Shown: positions 30,729 to 39,024 of the stretch, one piece after another
How positions within the stretch are numbered: position 1 is the first letter of the stretch
Layout: every line of letters starts with the position of its first letter
Source of the DNA: Candidatus Zixiibacteriota bacterium
GTDB taxonomy: Bacteria; Zixibacteria; MSB-5A5; DG-27
Length of the DNA: 44,288 nt
Direction of reading: 5' to 3'
Assembly: GCA_030605835.1 (NCBI GenBank)
Contig: JAUWHO010000038.1
Span: 1 to 44,288, forward strand
The notes under the pieces: generated by a model
Told to the model about the DNA's origin: nothing
Databases searched by the model: none
What the model saw: the letters and a program-made list of their open reading frames with translations, nothing else
Program-made: the position numbers and the translations under genes

Positions 30729-32486
30729 TTATCTCAGAAGCAGCATCTTCCTGGTCTCGGTGTTTTCGCCCGCCTGAATCCTGTAGAAATAGATCCCGGA
30801 AGGCACCTCCCCAGCATTCCAGGACACTTCATAGTAACCCCCCGGTTGATGTCCGCTGGTGAGGGTCTCAATCTTCCGTCCGAGGACATCATAGACTTCG
30901 ATGCTCACTTCCATCGATCTGGGCAGGCTGTATCCGATCACGGTTCGGGCGTTGAAAGGATTCGGATGGTTCTGCAGAAGCTCGAAAGATGACGGGAAGC
31001 TGACCTGCCTGTCATCGACTGAGCTCTGGACATGCCAATCGAAATAGGCCGCCCTCGTCTGGGGTGAATTCCAGGTAAGATAGACGACACCGAAAATACC
31101 TCCTCCGATATACTCTATCGAAGGTTTATTCCAGTAGGGCTCATGATCTGAGTATGAAACCGGTGTCTCCCACGAACCTGCGTAATCGCGCCAGGTGTAG
31201 CGGGCTTCTCGAGTCGGGGTGTAGAAACGATATACAGCCGCCACTCCGCCGCCTTTGCGAGCGGCGATATCAGGAGATTCTGATATGGTGGTGGTGTCGT
31301 CCACGTAACCCCAGAGCCAGTTGGTTCCAGCATCGTAACTCACCAAATAGCGAACCTGGTATCCGGTCCCGTGATATTCAAAGAAGCTTGTAACGGTATC
31401 GTGATAAGCGCCGATTGCAGTATAGTCGACCGCGGTACCGGTCTCATAGGTAGTGATGCTGTCCCAGGTGGTGGCCTTGCCGTCAATCTGAAGCTGGTTG
31501 GCTGTGTTGACGTAGGAAGTCCAGAGAAAATAATCACCATAACCTTCGTTGCAGGTGGCATCCAGGCCCTTTTTAGCGTTGGTTACACCGGTTGCAATCT
31601 CCGTCCAGGTGGTGCAGCCGAGGTTATCCCAGAAGTACTTGAGGCTATCCTGTGTGGTAATCGCCAAGTAGTAGAGCCGATTGTCGTAATAGTCCTGGTT
31701 GGAAGTCAGGGCCACCTCCTCGATGGAATCGGGTGAAGTCGTAGTAAAGACAGTAATGTATGAAGAGCCATCCCCGAAGTTCTCCCGCTGTCCGTTTGTC
31801 GCGTCGAAACGGTAGAGCAAAGCCTGATCCTGGGCTGATCCCCGGCTGAAGCCAACGTAGCAGTGATAGGCTACTACCGAGGCGCTCAGAGAGTTGATAT
31901 CGTAGTTTGCCCACCAGTCATAGGTCTCACTCCAGTTTGCGCCATCGTCTGTTGAGATGTAAACGTCCCAGCGGTTGGTATTACCATCGCCTTGCAAGAG
32001 CAGCACCGCGAAGAGGTTGCCGCTGGAACGATGGATGTCAAGCGCGGTTACGAGCACCGAATCACGATTACCAATCCTCACATCTGAGTTCCAACAGATT
32101 CCATTGTCTGTTGGTATTGGGGTGCGCCAGGAATTCCCAATGGCCATCTCGTCGATATCAGTCAGAGTTTCAAGTTCCGGAAAGAGCGATAAGGCCTCTT
32201 CAAACTTCCCGCCGTTCCAGAGATCTTCAATTCTGTCTGCCATTTGCAGGGCTTGCGGGGTCGCATCTCTCTGGAGCACTAGATCTATTTCGGAGTTTTC
32301 CCTTTCATCCAGGGGCATTCGTTCCAGGGTCTTCCAAACCGGCTCGGTTATGACCAGCGGTTCTATCTGGTCATGTCGATACTGCGCTGGCTCAGGTGCG
32401 TTCTGGACACCCCTTAGGTAGGGAAACTCCTCCGCCAAAGCGACCGCCGCGAAGCACACCAAGAGAGCTATAACATATTTCTTCAT
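30729..32486 (-). CDS. Secreted protein with T9SS sorting tail, no recognised enzyme domain
   Basis: 585 residues. The signal peptide is MKKYVIALLVCFAAVALA. After a linker with LEELF-like helices, residues about 120-490 hold repeated beta-strand segments with a sialidase/BNR-like flavour: VYISTDDGANWSETYDWW, YLVSYDAGTNWLWGYVDD, and AxYRFDATNG. Asp-box-like SxDxGxxW words occur at least twice. No catalytic signature is evident, so a beta-propeller binding protein is a reasonable but unproved reading. The last 80 residues are the type A sorting tail (NHPNPFNARTVIGYSLP, VYDVLGRKIETL, PSGIYFYRIQAGE, RKMLLLR). GGGGGGAG stands just before the ATG. A strong terminator follows. It is monocistronic. 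Confidence 0.85.
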   Translation of the reverse strand: MKKYVIALLVCFAAVALAEEFPYLRGVQNAPEPAQYRHDQIEPLVITEPVWKTLERMPLDERENSEIDLVLQRDATPQALQMADRIEDLWNGGKFEEALSLFPELETLTDIDEMAIGNSWRTPIPTDNGICWNSDVRIGNRDSVLVTALDIHRSSGNLFAVLLLQGDGNTNRWDVYISTDDGANWSETYDWWANYDINSLSASVVAYHCYVGFSRGSAQDQALLYRFDATNGQRENFGDGSSYITVFTTTSPDSIEEVALTSNQDYYDNRLYYLAITTQDSLKYFWDNLGCTTWTEIATGVTNAKKGLDATCNEGYGDYFLWTSYVNTANQLQIDGKATTWDSITTYETGTAVDYTAIGAYHDTVTSFFEYHGTGYQVRYLVSYDAGTNWLWGYVDDTTTISESPDIAARKGGGVAAVYRFYTPTREARYTWRDYAGSWETPVSYSDHEPYWNKPSIEYIGGGIFGVVYLTWNSPQTRAAYFDWHVQSSVDDRQVSFPSSFELLQNHPNPFNARTVIGYSLPRSMEVSIEVYDVLGRKIETLTSGHQPGGYYEVSWNAGEVPSGIYFYRIQAGENTETRKMLLLR

Positions 32487-32892
32487 CTCTCCCCCCTTAT
32501 ATAGAGTCTTAGTGGTTTGTTGGTTTATGTTATCAGCAATATATTATCGGCGAGAGCCAAGATAAGTTTAGGTAGTTCACTACTCAACCTCTCGGCTTGG
32601 CTTATTATGTGGAGAACGGCAGTTCCTATCAGCGAGGGTGAAATCGATATGGATAGAGTTCATTCAAGGTCTGTTCAGAATCTAAGGGTATTTCCTGAAT
32701 TGGAGCGAAAGTCAAGCGAGATCCTCCCACAGGTCTTGAAAAGCTAATGGATATCCGCTATCTTGTTTTACTAAGACTCCAAGAGGTTCTGAAGATGTAC
32801 GGAAAGCAACTGAATAACCAGAATCTGAGAGACCCTTTAAAAAGGAACGCCCTGGGGAACTGTGAGTTCATGTCGGGGAGGATATCAGGACA
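32487..32892. other. Intergenic region between divergent genes
   Basis: About 400 bases. A short frame from ATG 32747 (about 56 codons, MDIRYLVLLRLQEVLKMYGK...) has no ribosome site and overlaps the next start, so it is not called. The word TGAAGATGTAC occurs here (about 32789-32800) and again at 33516-33527 just after the following gene. GGGGAGGAT (about 32876-32884) is the ribosome site for 32893. Confidence 0.3.
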
Positions 32893-33486
32893 GTGGGCAC
32901 TTTCGAGGAACCATTAAGAATCGCGACGCTACTGGCTCATTTCCAGAGGCCCTGGTTTGTGGCCGCTGGGTGGGCGGTTGATCTCTACCTTGGTCGTGTT
33001 ACCCGGCAACACAAGGATCTGGAGATAGCGATTCTAAGACACGATCAGCATGCCCTCCGCAGATACTTGAAGAGTTGGGAATTCAAGAAGGTGAAGAGAG
33101 TCTCTGCCGAAAGCGAGGGGCGGTTGGAACCGTGGTCTGAAGACGAATCACTGGAGCTTCCGACCCACGAGATCCATGCCCAAAGCGGCGACGGAGGTCT
33201 TACGAGGCTTGAGATTCTGCTTAACGAGTGCTCCGGTCAAGATTGGATCTTTCGTCGAAACCCTGAGATTACACGCCCGGTGTCGTTGATTGGGCTGCGC
33301 TCGCAAATTGGTGTGCCCTTTCTTGCCCCTGAAATTGTGCTTTTGTATAAAGCGAAGAATCCAAAGGCCAATGACGAAGCCGACTTTAACAGCGTACGGC
33401 AATTACTCGCCGAAGAGCCGCGAGCCTGGCTGCGATGGGCCATTGAAGCCTGTCACCCCGGGCACCCCTGGCTTTCCAAACTTTGA
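32893..33486 (+). CDS. Nucleotidyltransferase-fold protein (aminoglycoside adenylyltransferase-like)
   Basis: 197 residues from GTG, preceded by GGGGAGGAT. WFVAAGWAVDLYLGRVTRQH (Gly26-Trp27) and HKDLEIAILR (Asp42, Glu44) match the GG/GW ... HxDxE/D core found in ANT(2'')-like and related minimal nucleotidyltransferases. LEILLN and WIFRRNPEI carry further strand text, and YLxPEIVLLYKAKNPKANDEADF is the C-terminal substrate-side helix with a conserved K-x-K...D-x-D pattern. Stand-alone chromosomal members are mostly uncharacterised; a drug-modifying role cannot be assumed. No partner gene (HEPN or similar) is adjacent. Confidence 0.8.
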   Translation: MGTFEEPLRIATLLAHFQRPWFVAAGWAVDLYLGRVTRQHKDLEIAILRHDQHALRRYLKSWEFKKVKRVSAESEGRLEPWSEDESLELPTHEIHAQSGDGGLTRLEILLNECSGQDWIFRRNPEITRPVSLIGLRSQIGVPFLAPEIVLLYKAKNPKANDEADFNSVRQLLAEEPRAWLRWAIEACHPGHPWLSKL

Positions 33487-33553
33487 GCAGCCAAGCATCT
33501 TGTGTTAAGGAGCTTTTGAAGATGTACCCGCAGCTAAAGAGGATTATCCACAA

Positions 33554-34201
33554 ATGAGATTAGTCGTTGGCGAATTCACTTTTGCCGCACAGAGGGTTTT
33601 CTGCATCGGGCAAAACTATGCAGAGCACGTCAAAGAGATGAAGGGTGAGATTTCTAAACGCCCCGTTATCTTCTGCAAACCACCCACAAGTTTGGTTGCC
33701 CCTGGAGAAAGCATTCAGTTCCCAAAACATGGAGACGAACTCCACCATGAGGTTGAAGTAGTCGTTCTAATCGGAAAGGAGGGGCGAGCAGAGACGGCAG
33801 AAGAGGCCTCTTTGTTCATTGCGGCGCTTGCTCTCGGTTTAGACCTAACGTTGCGGGATCTTCAAAGGAGTCTAAGGCAGAAGGGACTTCCCTGGGAGAT
33901 AGCCAAGGGCTTTGACCAGAGCGCTCCGATCGGGAGTTTCGTTGCTCGTGATGAGATTCCTGATCTGAGCAATATTGACTTTGGCTGCCGGGTAAACGGC
34001 CAAATCCGACAACAGAGCAACACCCAAGATATGATTTTTCCCATCGGAAGACTGATCTTAGAGGTATCGAGGATATGGGAACTCAGACCGGGGGATTTGA
34101 TTTTTACGGGAACTCCTTCGGGAGTGGGCCCTTTGCGAATTGGAGACGGTGTAGAAATCGAAAGTCCCGCTCTGGGAACATTCTCCTGGGAAATCGTATG
34201 A
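33554..34201 (+). CDS. Fumarylacetoacetate hydrolase (FAH) family protein
   Basis: 215 residues, the short FAH form. The start of the fold is seen in VFCIGQNYAEHVKEM and PVIFCKPPTSLVAPGE. Metal ligands are predicted as Glu66 and Glu68 (HHEVEVVVLIG) and Asp97 (GLDLTLRDLQ). KGFDQSAPIG follows with the usual Lys, and GDLIFTGTPSGVGPLRIGD closes the active site. Characterised short members hydrolyse acylpyruvates or decarboxylate oxaloacetate. Length is near that of FahD1-type enzymes. AGAGGA lies about 11 bases upstream of the ATG. Nothing adjacent points to an aromatic degradation pathway, so acylpyruvase or oxaloacetate decarboxylase activity is more likely than true FAH. Confidence 0.9.
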   Translation: MRLVVGEFTFAAQRVFCIGQNYAEHVKEMKGEISKRPVIFCKPPTSLVAPGESIQFPKHGDELHHEVEVVVLIGKEGRAETAEEASLFIAALALGLDLTLRDLQRSLRQKGLPWEIAKGFDQSAPIGSFVARDEIPDLSNIDFGCRVNGQIRQQSNTQDMIFPIGRLILEVSRIWELRPGDLIFTGTPSGVGPLRIGDGVEIESPALGTFSWEIV

Positions 34202-34277
34202 TATCTGTTGCAGCAAGAATCGCCCGAAAACCAGTTCAAAACCCCGTACCCTATACGCTCGAATAGGACCAGCGTCC

Positions 34278-36368
34278 ATGCAACCTTCCAACGGCGGCAT
34301 CAACAGGAGAAGTGCAGTGTTGACTGGTATAGCGGTTGCTGTTGCCTCTTTTGCTGTCTATCTGCAAACTGCCTTCAGGACTATTACCTGGTGGGACAAC
34401 AGCGAGTATTCATTAGCTGCCATAACTTTTGGAATAGCACATCCACCTGGGTCGCTCATCACAACAATTCTGGGATGGATCGTAACCAAACTTCCCCTCG
34501 GAATCCCAAATGTTTTCAAACTCAATCTTCTTGCCGGGGCAGTGGCAGCGGTAACCGCAGGACTCCTCTGTCTTATCGTTTGGGGTCTTTTTCAGAGAAC
34601 CAACTCGACAAAGAACGTAAGACCGGGCAAGCTTTCGACTGTTGCTGTGCTGACAGGGGTGGCAATTGGAGGGCTCACCTTCTCTTTCAGCGAGACGGTT
34701 TGGCTTTACGCCATCAAATTCACACCTTACATCTTTACGGCCTGCTTAACTGCCGTAATTCTTTGGGCCTTGCTGCGCTGGTGGGAGCACGCCGACGAGG
34801 AGGGTGCTTTTCGGTGGTTGTTTCTTGTTACTCTCCTGTTCGGTTTGGACTTCAGCGTCCATCGGACCAACCTTCTAATGTTGCCAGGGCTTTTTCTCTG
34901 GATATTGCTCCGGCGTCCGCGGACTCTAACTTCCCTGAGAACTTGGATAAGCGGTGTCTTCGGTTTGGTCATCGGATTATCTTTTCATTTGCTGTTGATA
35001 CCTCTGGCAGCAAGAAGTCCCTTCCCGAATGTTGGGGACCCAAGTTCCTGGTCACGTTTCTGGGATTACATCACCCTTAAGCAATACGGCGGCGGGTGGC
35101 TTGTAAATCTTCTTCCCCGAAAGGCGCCTTTCTTCAAAGCTCAGGTGATGGATTATTTAAACATCTTCTCAGCTAATTTCTTCTCCTTAGATGGCAAGAT
35201 TAGCTTGTTGGGTCTTTTGCCCGCCGTCGCCGGGTTGTTCGGTCTTCTGATACTTTGGCGGCGCAATTGGAGATTGGCGCTGGGACTCACCGTTTTCTTT
35301 CTGTTCGCCAGCCTGGGAGCAGTGTTCTATTTCAACATCCCCGCCGATTTCTTTCGTTCATTCGACCGGCATTACCTTCCTTCATTTGTCATTTTTTCAG
35401 TGTGGATAGCATACGGCATCGGTTGTGTGCTTCTGATTCTCCTGAAGCTATCACAGCGTCATGGGTGGACGGTGTTTGGCGTAGCCGCGCTTCTGCTCGT
35501 TGCCCTGCCGGGAAGCCAACTTGTAAAGAACTTCAGACAGGTTGATGGATCCGACAACTACTTCACCTATGATTTCGGGAAGAACTTGCTCAATACCCTC
35601 CCACCCGATGCGATTGTCTTCACGAACGGCGATAACGACACCTGGCCCCCGTGGTATCTGCAGATTGCGGAGGGATACCGACCCGACGTTACGGTCATAA
35701 ACCTGCCGCTGTTTAACACCTCCTGGTTTGTCTCTCAGGTCATGGCCAGAGATCCCGATATCCCCCTTGCGCTTTCAAAAGAGGAGCTTGCAGGGCTTTG
35801 TCTGCGACCCTGGAGCGATACCACCATAGTTGTTCCGGTAGAGGGCGATCACGAGACCTTTCAGTTGTCAGCAGAAGTAGCCATACCGGACTCTGTCCGT
35901 TTTCAAATTCCACCAACTGTGAGGGAATCATACCTGCGGGTGCAGGACTGGCTCGTCATTCAGATTATTACCAATAATGCCTGGAAGCGCCCGATTTGCT
36001 TCTCAACGACTGTTTATCGCCACAATCAGATAGGGCTGCATCGATACCTTCGGCTGGAGGGGCTAGCCTGGCGATTGATGCCGGTCTCATCCCCGCCCCT
36101 GAACAGAGAACTGCTTCGGAGGAATCTGTTTGAACGTTATGCCTATCGCGGCTATGCCGACTGCGGTGTTTTGATAGGTGATGAGACCCGAGGTATGGGA
36201 TTTAATCTATTGAGCGCATGGTTTCATCTCGCTCAGGCCGAGATGGAAGGTGATAACGAAGTTGAATGCCGGCAGGTGAAGGAACGGATGCTCAGTTTCC
36301 TGCCGCCTGATCGCCTCGAGCCTCTTCCCTCTCAGTTGCGAGAAGCGATTGACAAGCTATGTGAGTAA
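34278..36368 (+). CDS. DUF2723 multi-pass membrane protein
   Basis: 696 residues. The DUF2723 signature is clear: VYLQTAFRTITWWDNSEYSLAAITFGIAHPPGS, with the loop acid pair DN.E and HPPG that resemble GT-C-type glycosyltransferases (loop-1 acidic residue). About ten to twelve hydrophobic segments fill residues 15-420. The C-terminal 270 residues are soluble and include IVFTNGDNDTWPPWYLQIAEGYRPDVTVINLPLFNTSWF, a conserved DUF2723 companion motif, ending in a helical part. The family is thought to be membrane O-mannosyl or related transferases in FCB bacteria. The donor would be a polyprenyl-linked sugar; the acceptor is unknown. It lies 76 bases after the FAH-family gene, possibly in one transcript. 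Confidence 0.88.
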   Translation: MQPSNGGINRRSAVLTGIAVAVASFAVYLQTAFRTITWWDNSEYSLAAITFGIAHPPGSLITTILGWIVTKLPLGIPNVFKLNLLAGAVAAVTAGLLCLIVWGLFQRTNSTKNVRPGKLSTVAVLTGVAIGGLTFSFSETVWLYAIKFTPYIFTACLTAVILWALLRWWEHADEEGAFRWLFLVTLLFGLDFSVHRTNLLMLPGLFLWILLRRPRTLTSLRTWISGVFGLVIGLSFHLLLIPLAARSPFPNVGDPSSWSRFWDYITLKQYGGGWLVNLLPRKAPFFKAQVMDYLNIFSANFFSLDGKISLLGLLPAVAGLFGLLILWRRNWRLALGLTVFFLFASLGAVFYFNIPADFFRSFDRHYLPSFVIFSVWIAYGIGCVLLILLKLSQRHGWTVFGVAALLLVALPGSQLVKNFRQVDGSDNYFTYDFGKNLLNTLPPDAIVFTNGDNDTWPPWYLQIAEGYRPDVTVINLPLFNTSWFVSQVMARDPDIPLALSKEELAGLCLRPWSDTTIVVPVEGDHETFQLSAEVAIPDSVRFQIPPTVRESYLRVQDWLVIQIITNNAWKRPICFSTTVYRHNQIGLHRYLRLEGLAWRLMPVSSPPLNRELLRRNLFERYAYRGYADCGVLIGDETRGMGFNLLSAWFHLAQAEMEGDNEVECRQVKERMLSFLPPDRLEPLPSQLREAIDKLCE

Positions 36369-36505
36369 ACTGAACCGGGTTGCCAAATTCAATCAGCGCT
36401 TCAGCTCCCTTGCTGTTGACCGCAGGGGAATCAAGATGTATATGAATACAACGAGTTGCGGGAAAAGAGAGTTCTCCGTTAGTTGATCCAACAGGAGGAA
36501 GAAAA

Positions 36506-36952
36506 ATGAAGGGTAAGACCAAAATCGGAATCATCATCTGCGACCGCTATCGGATGTGTGCTGGGGGCAAGTGCCTGAGAGCTCTCCGTAACAGAGATGG
36601 GGCATTTAGCATCTACAGTGAGGGGGAAGTGGAATTGGTTGGATATGCTACCTGCGGGGGTTGCCCCGGCGGAAATGTTGAATATGCTCCGGGGGAAATG
36701 GTTAAGAACGGGGTGGAGGTGGTTCACCTTGCGACCGGATTGGTGGTCGGATATCCCCCATGTCCCCACATAACCTTTTTCCGGGACTTCATCAGGACAA
36801 GATACGGGATAGAGGTAGTAGTCGGGACGCACCCGATTCCACAGAAATATTATGATATTCATATGAAGTTGGAGACCTGGGACTCTGCGGAGTGGAAAGA
36901 GATTATAAAGCCAACGCTGGGGAATGAGAAAAACCGTTTGTCTTACGACTGA
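36506..36952 (+). CDS. CGGC-domain protein
   Basis: 148 residues. The start IGIIICDRYRMCAGGKCLRALRNRDGAF holds Cys12, Cys18 and Cys23. ATCGGCPGGN gives the family its name (Cys50, Cys53), and VVGYPPCPHI adds a further Cys near residue 86. The cysteines are placed as expected for a metal or cluster-binding protein; the family is common in anaerobic bacteria and archaea and its role is unknown. ACAGGAGGAA precedes the ATG, a strong site. It lies 137 bases after the DUF2723 gene and 198 bases before the aminotransferase. Confidence 0.9.
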   Translation: MKGKTKIGIIICDRYRMCAGGKCLRALRNRDGAFSIYSEGEVELVGYATCGGCPGGNVEYAPGEMVKNGVEVVHLATGLVVGYPPCPHITFFRDFIRTRYGIEVVVGTHPIPQKYYDIHMKLETWDSAEWKEIIKPTLGNEKNRLSYD

Positions 36953-37150
36953 TAACGTATGAGCAGATCCGAACGAACCTGTGCTCAAATTGCAGATAGC
37001 TTCAGGAGCACGCTTGAGCTGGGTCTCACCCTTCGGGGATTGCTCTTTTCAATCGCAGGGTTCCGCTGGCCAGGATGGTTACATATCACATTTCAGACAA
37101 CTCTATAAGGAAGAATTATTCCGCCATTTCAGGGGAAAGGAGAAAAAAGG

Positions 37151-38320
37151 ATGAAAGATAACTTGAGAATATCAAACCGGGTTGCGCAAATACAGAAATC
37201 TGCAATCCACGAAATGACAAGATTGTCGAAAGAAGTGGAGGATGTGGCGTTTCTCTCCTGGGCAAAACCGACCTCCGACACGCCGGAACATATCAAAGAA
37301 GGGGCCGTCTTCGCCATACAGAATGGGCTCGTAGGCGGATATTCCGAAAATTCTGGCTTAATGGAGTTACGGGAGGAGATCGTCAAGAAGCTGAAAAGAG
37401 ATAACGGGATAGATGCCAATGTTTCCCAGATATTAGTGACTGTGGGCGCCATCGAAGGATTGGCCGCAGCGGTGATGGCTTCGATTGATCCCGGCGATGA
37501 AGTCATTCTGCCCTCTCCAACCTATTCCACCCATATTCGTCAGGTTGTTATCGCCTCGGGGAAGCCGGTTCTGGTCCCCACAATCGAAGAGGAGGGATTC
37601 ATCCTGGACATCGAGGCAATCCAGAATGCAATAACTCCCAAGACAAAAGCTGTTATGTATTGTTCCCCGAGCAATCCAACCGGCACTGTCTTCTCCGAGA
37701 AACAGCTTCGCCGGTTGGCCCAGGTTTCTCTGGAGAACAACCTGATGATCATCACGGATGAAGCCTACGAGTATTTTACCTATGATGGTCATAGGCACTT
37801 CAGCATCGGCTCAATTCCGGAAATGAGAAAGAGTGTAGTCAGCTGCTACACATTTACAAAGACCTATGCCATGACCGGCTGGCGGATCGGTTACCTGCAT
37901 GCGGATGAGGAATTGATTCCGCAGATCACGAAGGCTCACATCCCCTTTGCGATCTGTGCTCCGGTGGTCTCTCAATATGCGGCACTTGCAGCTTTGAAAG
38001 GTTCCCAAGACTGCGTCGCAGAATTCAGGGGACACTACCTCTCGGCTCGGAATTTGATGTGCGATCGTCTTGACGGTCTGCATTCAGTTTTCGAATACTA
38101 TAAACCGGATGGCTCCTATCTTATGTTTCCCAAAATACTATTGCCGGAAGGCGAAGACTCCACCACCTTCTGCAAGAAGCTTCTGAGGCAGGCCAAAGTT
38201 TCAACTACACCCGGAATAGCTTTTGGACCGACCGGCCAGGGGCACTTGAGGTTGTCGTTTTGCGTCCCTGAAGAGGAGATAAATAAAGCATTTGATAGAA
38301 TGGAGACTTACTTCAAGTAG
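37151..38320 (+). CDS. Class I/II PLP-dependent aminotransferase
   Basis: 389 residues. Fold type I aminotransferase: GGYSENSGLMELREEIVKKL, ILVTVGAIEGLAAAVMASIDPGDEVILPSPTYSTH, VMYCSPSNPTGTVFS (Asn for PLP ring/substrate), IITDEAYEYFTYDG (Asp and Tyr of the PLP site), and CYTFTKTYAMTGWRIGY with Lys237 as the Schiff-base residue. FGPTGQGHLRLSFCVPEEE carries the C-terminal Arg for the substrate carboxylate. Length is typical. Substrate is most likely aspartate, aromatic or branched amino acids; sequence alone does not decide. AAAGGAG lies 8 bases before the ATG. A zinc-ribbon gene follows after 12 bases and is likely cotranscribed. Confidence 0.93.
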   Translation: MKDNLRISNRVAQIQKSAIHEMTRLSKEVEDVAFLSWAKPTSDTPEHIKEGAVFAIQNGLVGGYSENSGLMELREEIVKKLKRDNGIDANVSQILVTVGAIEGLAAAVMASIDPGDEVILPSPTYSTHIRQVVIASGKPVLVPTIEEEGFILDIEAIQNAITPKTKAVMYCSPSNPTGTVFSEKQLRRLAQVSLENNLMIITDEAYEYFTYDGHRHFSIGSIPEMRKSVVSCYTFTKTYAMTGWRIGYLHADEELIPQITKAHIPFAICAPVVSQYAALAALKGSQDCVAEFRGHYLSARNLMCDRLDGLHSVFEYYKPDGSYLMFPKILLPEGEDSTTFCKKLLRQAKVSTTPGIAFGPTGQGHLRLSFCVPEEEINKAFDRMETYFK

Positions 38321-38332
38321 CCTTTCGAAAAG

Positions 38333-38563
38333 ATGATTACTATTAGATGTGCGAAGTGCAAAAGGAAGATATTCAAGTATGAGAAAATCGGGAAAGGTCG
38401 ATTGTGGCACTGCTGGCACGATCGAATAGCCGAGGATCGCAGCCTCCGGAGTGGAAATGAAGTCAGATGTGAGTGCGGGAACCTGATCGGTATCGCCGAG
38501 AGAAAATGGATCAAGATGAAGCAGCAATCTTTTGAGTGCTCCGGGGCGATAACGAAGAAGTAA
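38333..38563 (+). CDS. Small zinc-ribbon-like protein
   Basis: 76 residues. RCAKCKRK (Cys6, Cys9) and RCECGN (Cys46, Cys48) form two halves of a probable zinc site; Cys27 in LWHCWHDRI may add to it. Words such as KYEKIGKGRLWHCWHDRI and SGNEVRCECGNLIG...IKMKQQSF recur in small uncharacterised proteins of archaea and anaerobic bacteria, as far as I recall. It is basic, with no signal peptide, so cytosolic and possibly nucleic-acid or ribosome associated. It starts 12 bases after the aminotransferase stop. Confidence 0.75.
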   Translation: MITIRCAKCKRKIFKYEKIGKGRLWHCWHDRIAEDRSLRSGNEVRCECGNLIGIAERKWIKMKQQSFECSGAITKK

Positions 38564-39024
38564 GAATCAATCTCACGCCTGCTCGTTGGACTGTGCATAT
38601 CGGACTGAGAGAACTTTGCCCCAAGGATAATCCGGAAGTCAGCAGAGGTTCTGTTAGACACAAAGCTTCCCGGAAAGAAATGACGAGATGCTCCAGGAAT
38701 ATACTGCCCTGCACCTTGCCAGACTCACGCCCTCCCTCAACCTTGAGAGAGTGATTTCGTAACAGCAAACAGCAATCTAATCGAATTCATCTGGGGCTAA
38801 ATAGCGTCCGCCCTGACAGCATTTTGAACAGTTGGCGGGGCTCGTTCTTCTTGCTGTGGCCGCTCCCATTGCCCCAATTTGCCTGAAAGCATCAACAATA
38901 GATTGCTAACTAATCGGACAGCCTTAACCTAAAACCAGGCAGAAGTGATCCGATTTAGTAATGTTTGCTTTGACTCAGTTATCCATTTCCCCAGTGCATT
39001 CGAACAAATCGCAGGGAGGTTGAG
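38564..39024. other. Intergenic region before the papain-like protease
   Basis: About 460 bases without a convincing gene. Several short overlapping frames exist, one ending ...EYTALHLARLTPSLNLERVIS at about 38758, which has protein-like flavour but begins right after a stop and could be a decayed gene end. TTGACT at 38970-38975 has no suitable -10. GCAGGGAGGTTG (about 39011-39021) is the ribosome site for the next gene. Confidence 0.3.

Noticed and set aside
32747-32916. Short frame MDIRYLVLLRLQEVLKMYGK...
   Set aside because: No ribosome site, overlaps the next start, and composition is not clearly coding.
38536-38760. Frames after the zinc-ribbon gene, including one ending LHLARLTPSLNLERVIS
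   Set aside because: Short, overlapping in three frames and lacking start signals; possibly a gene relic but not supportable.
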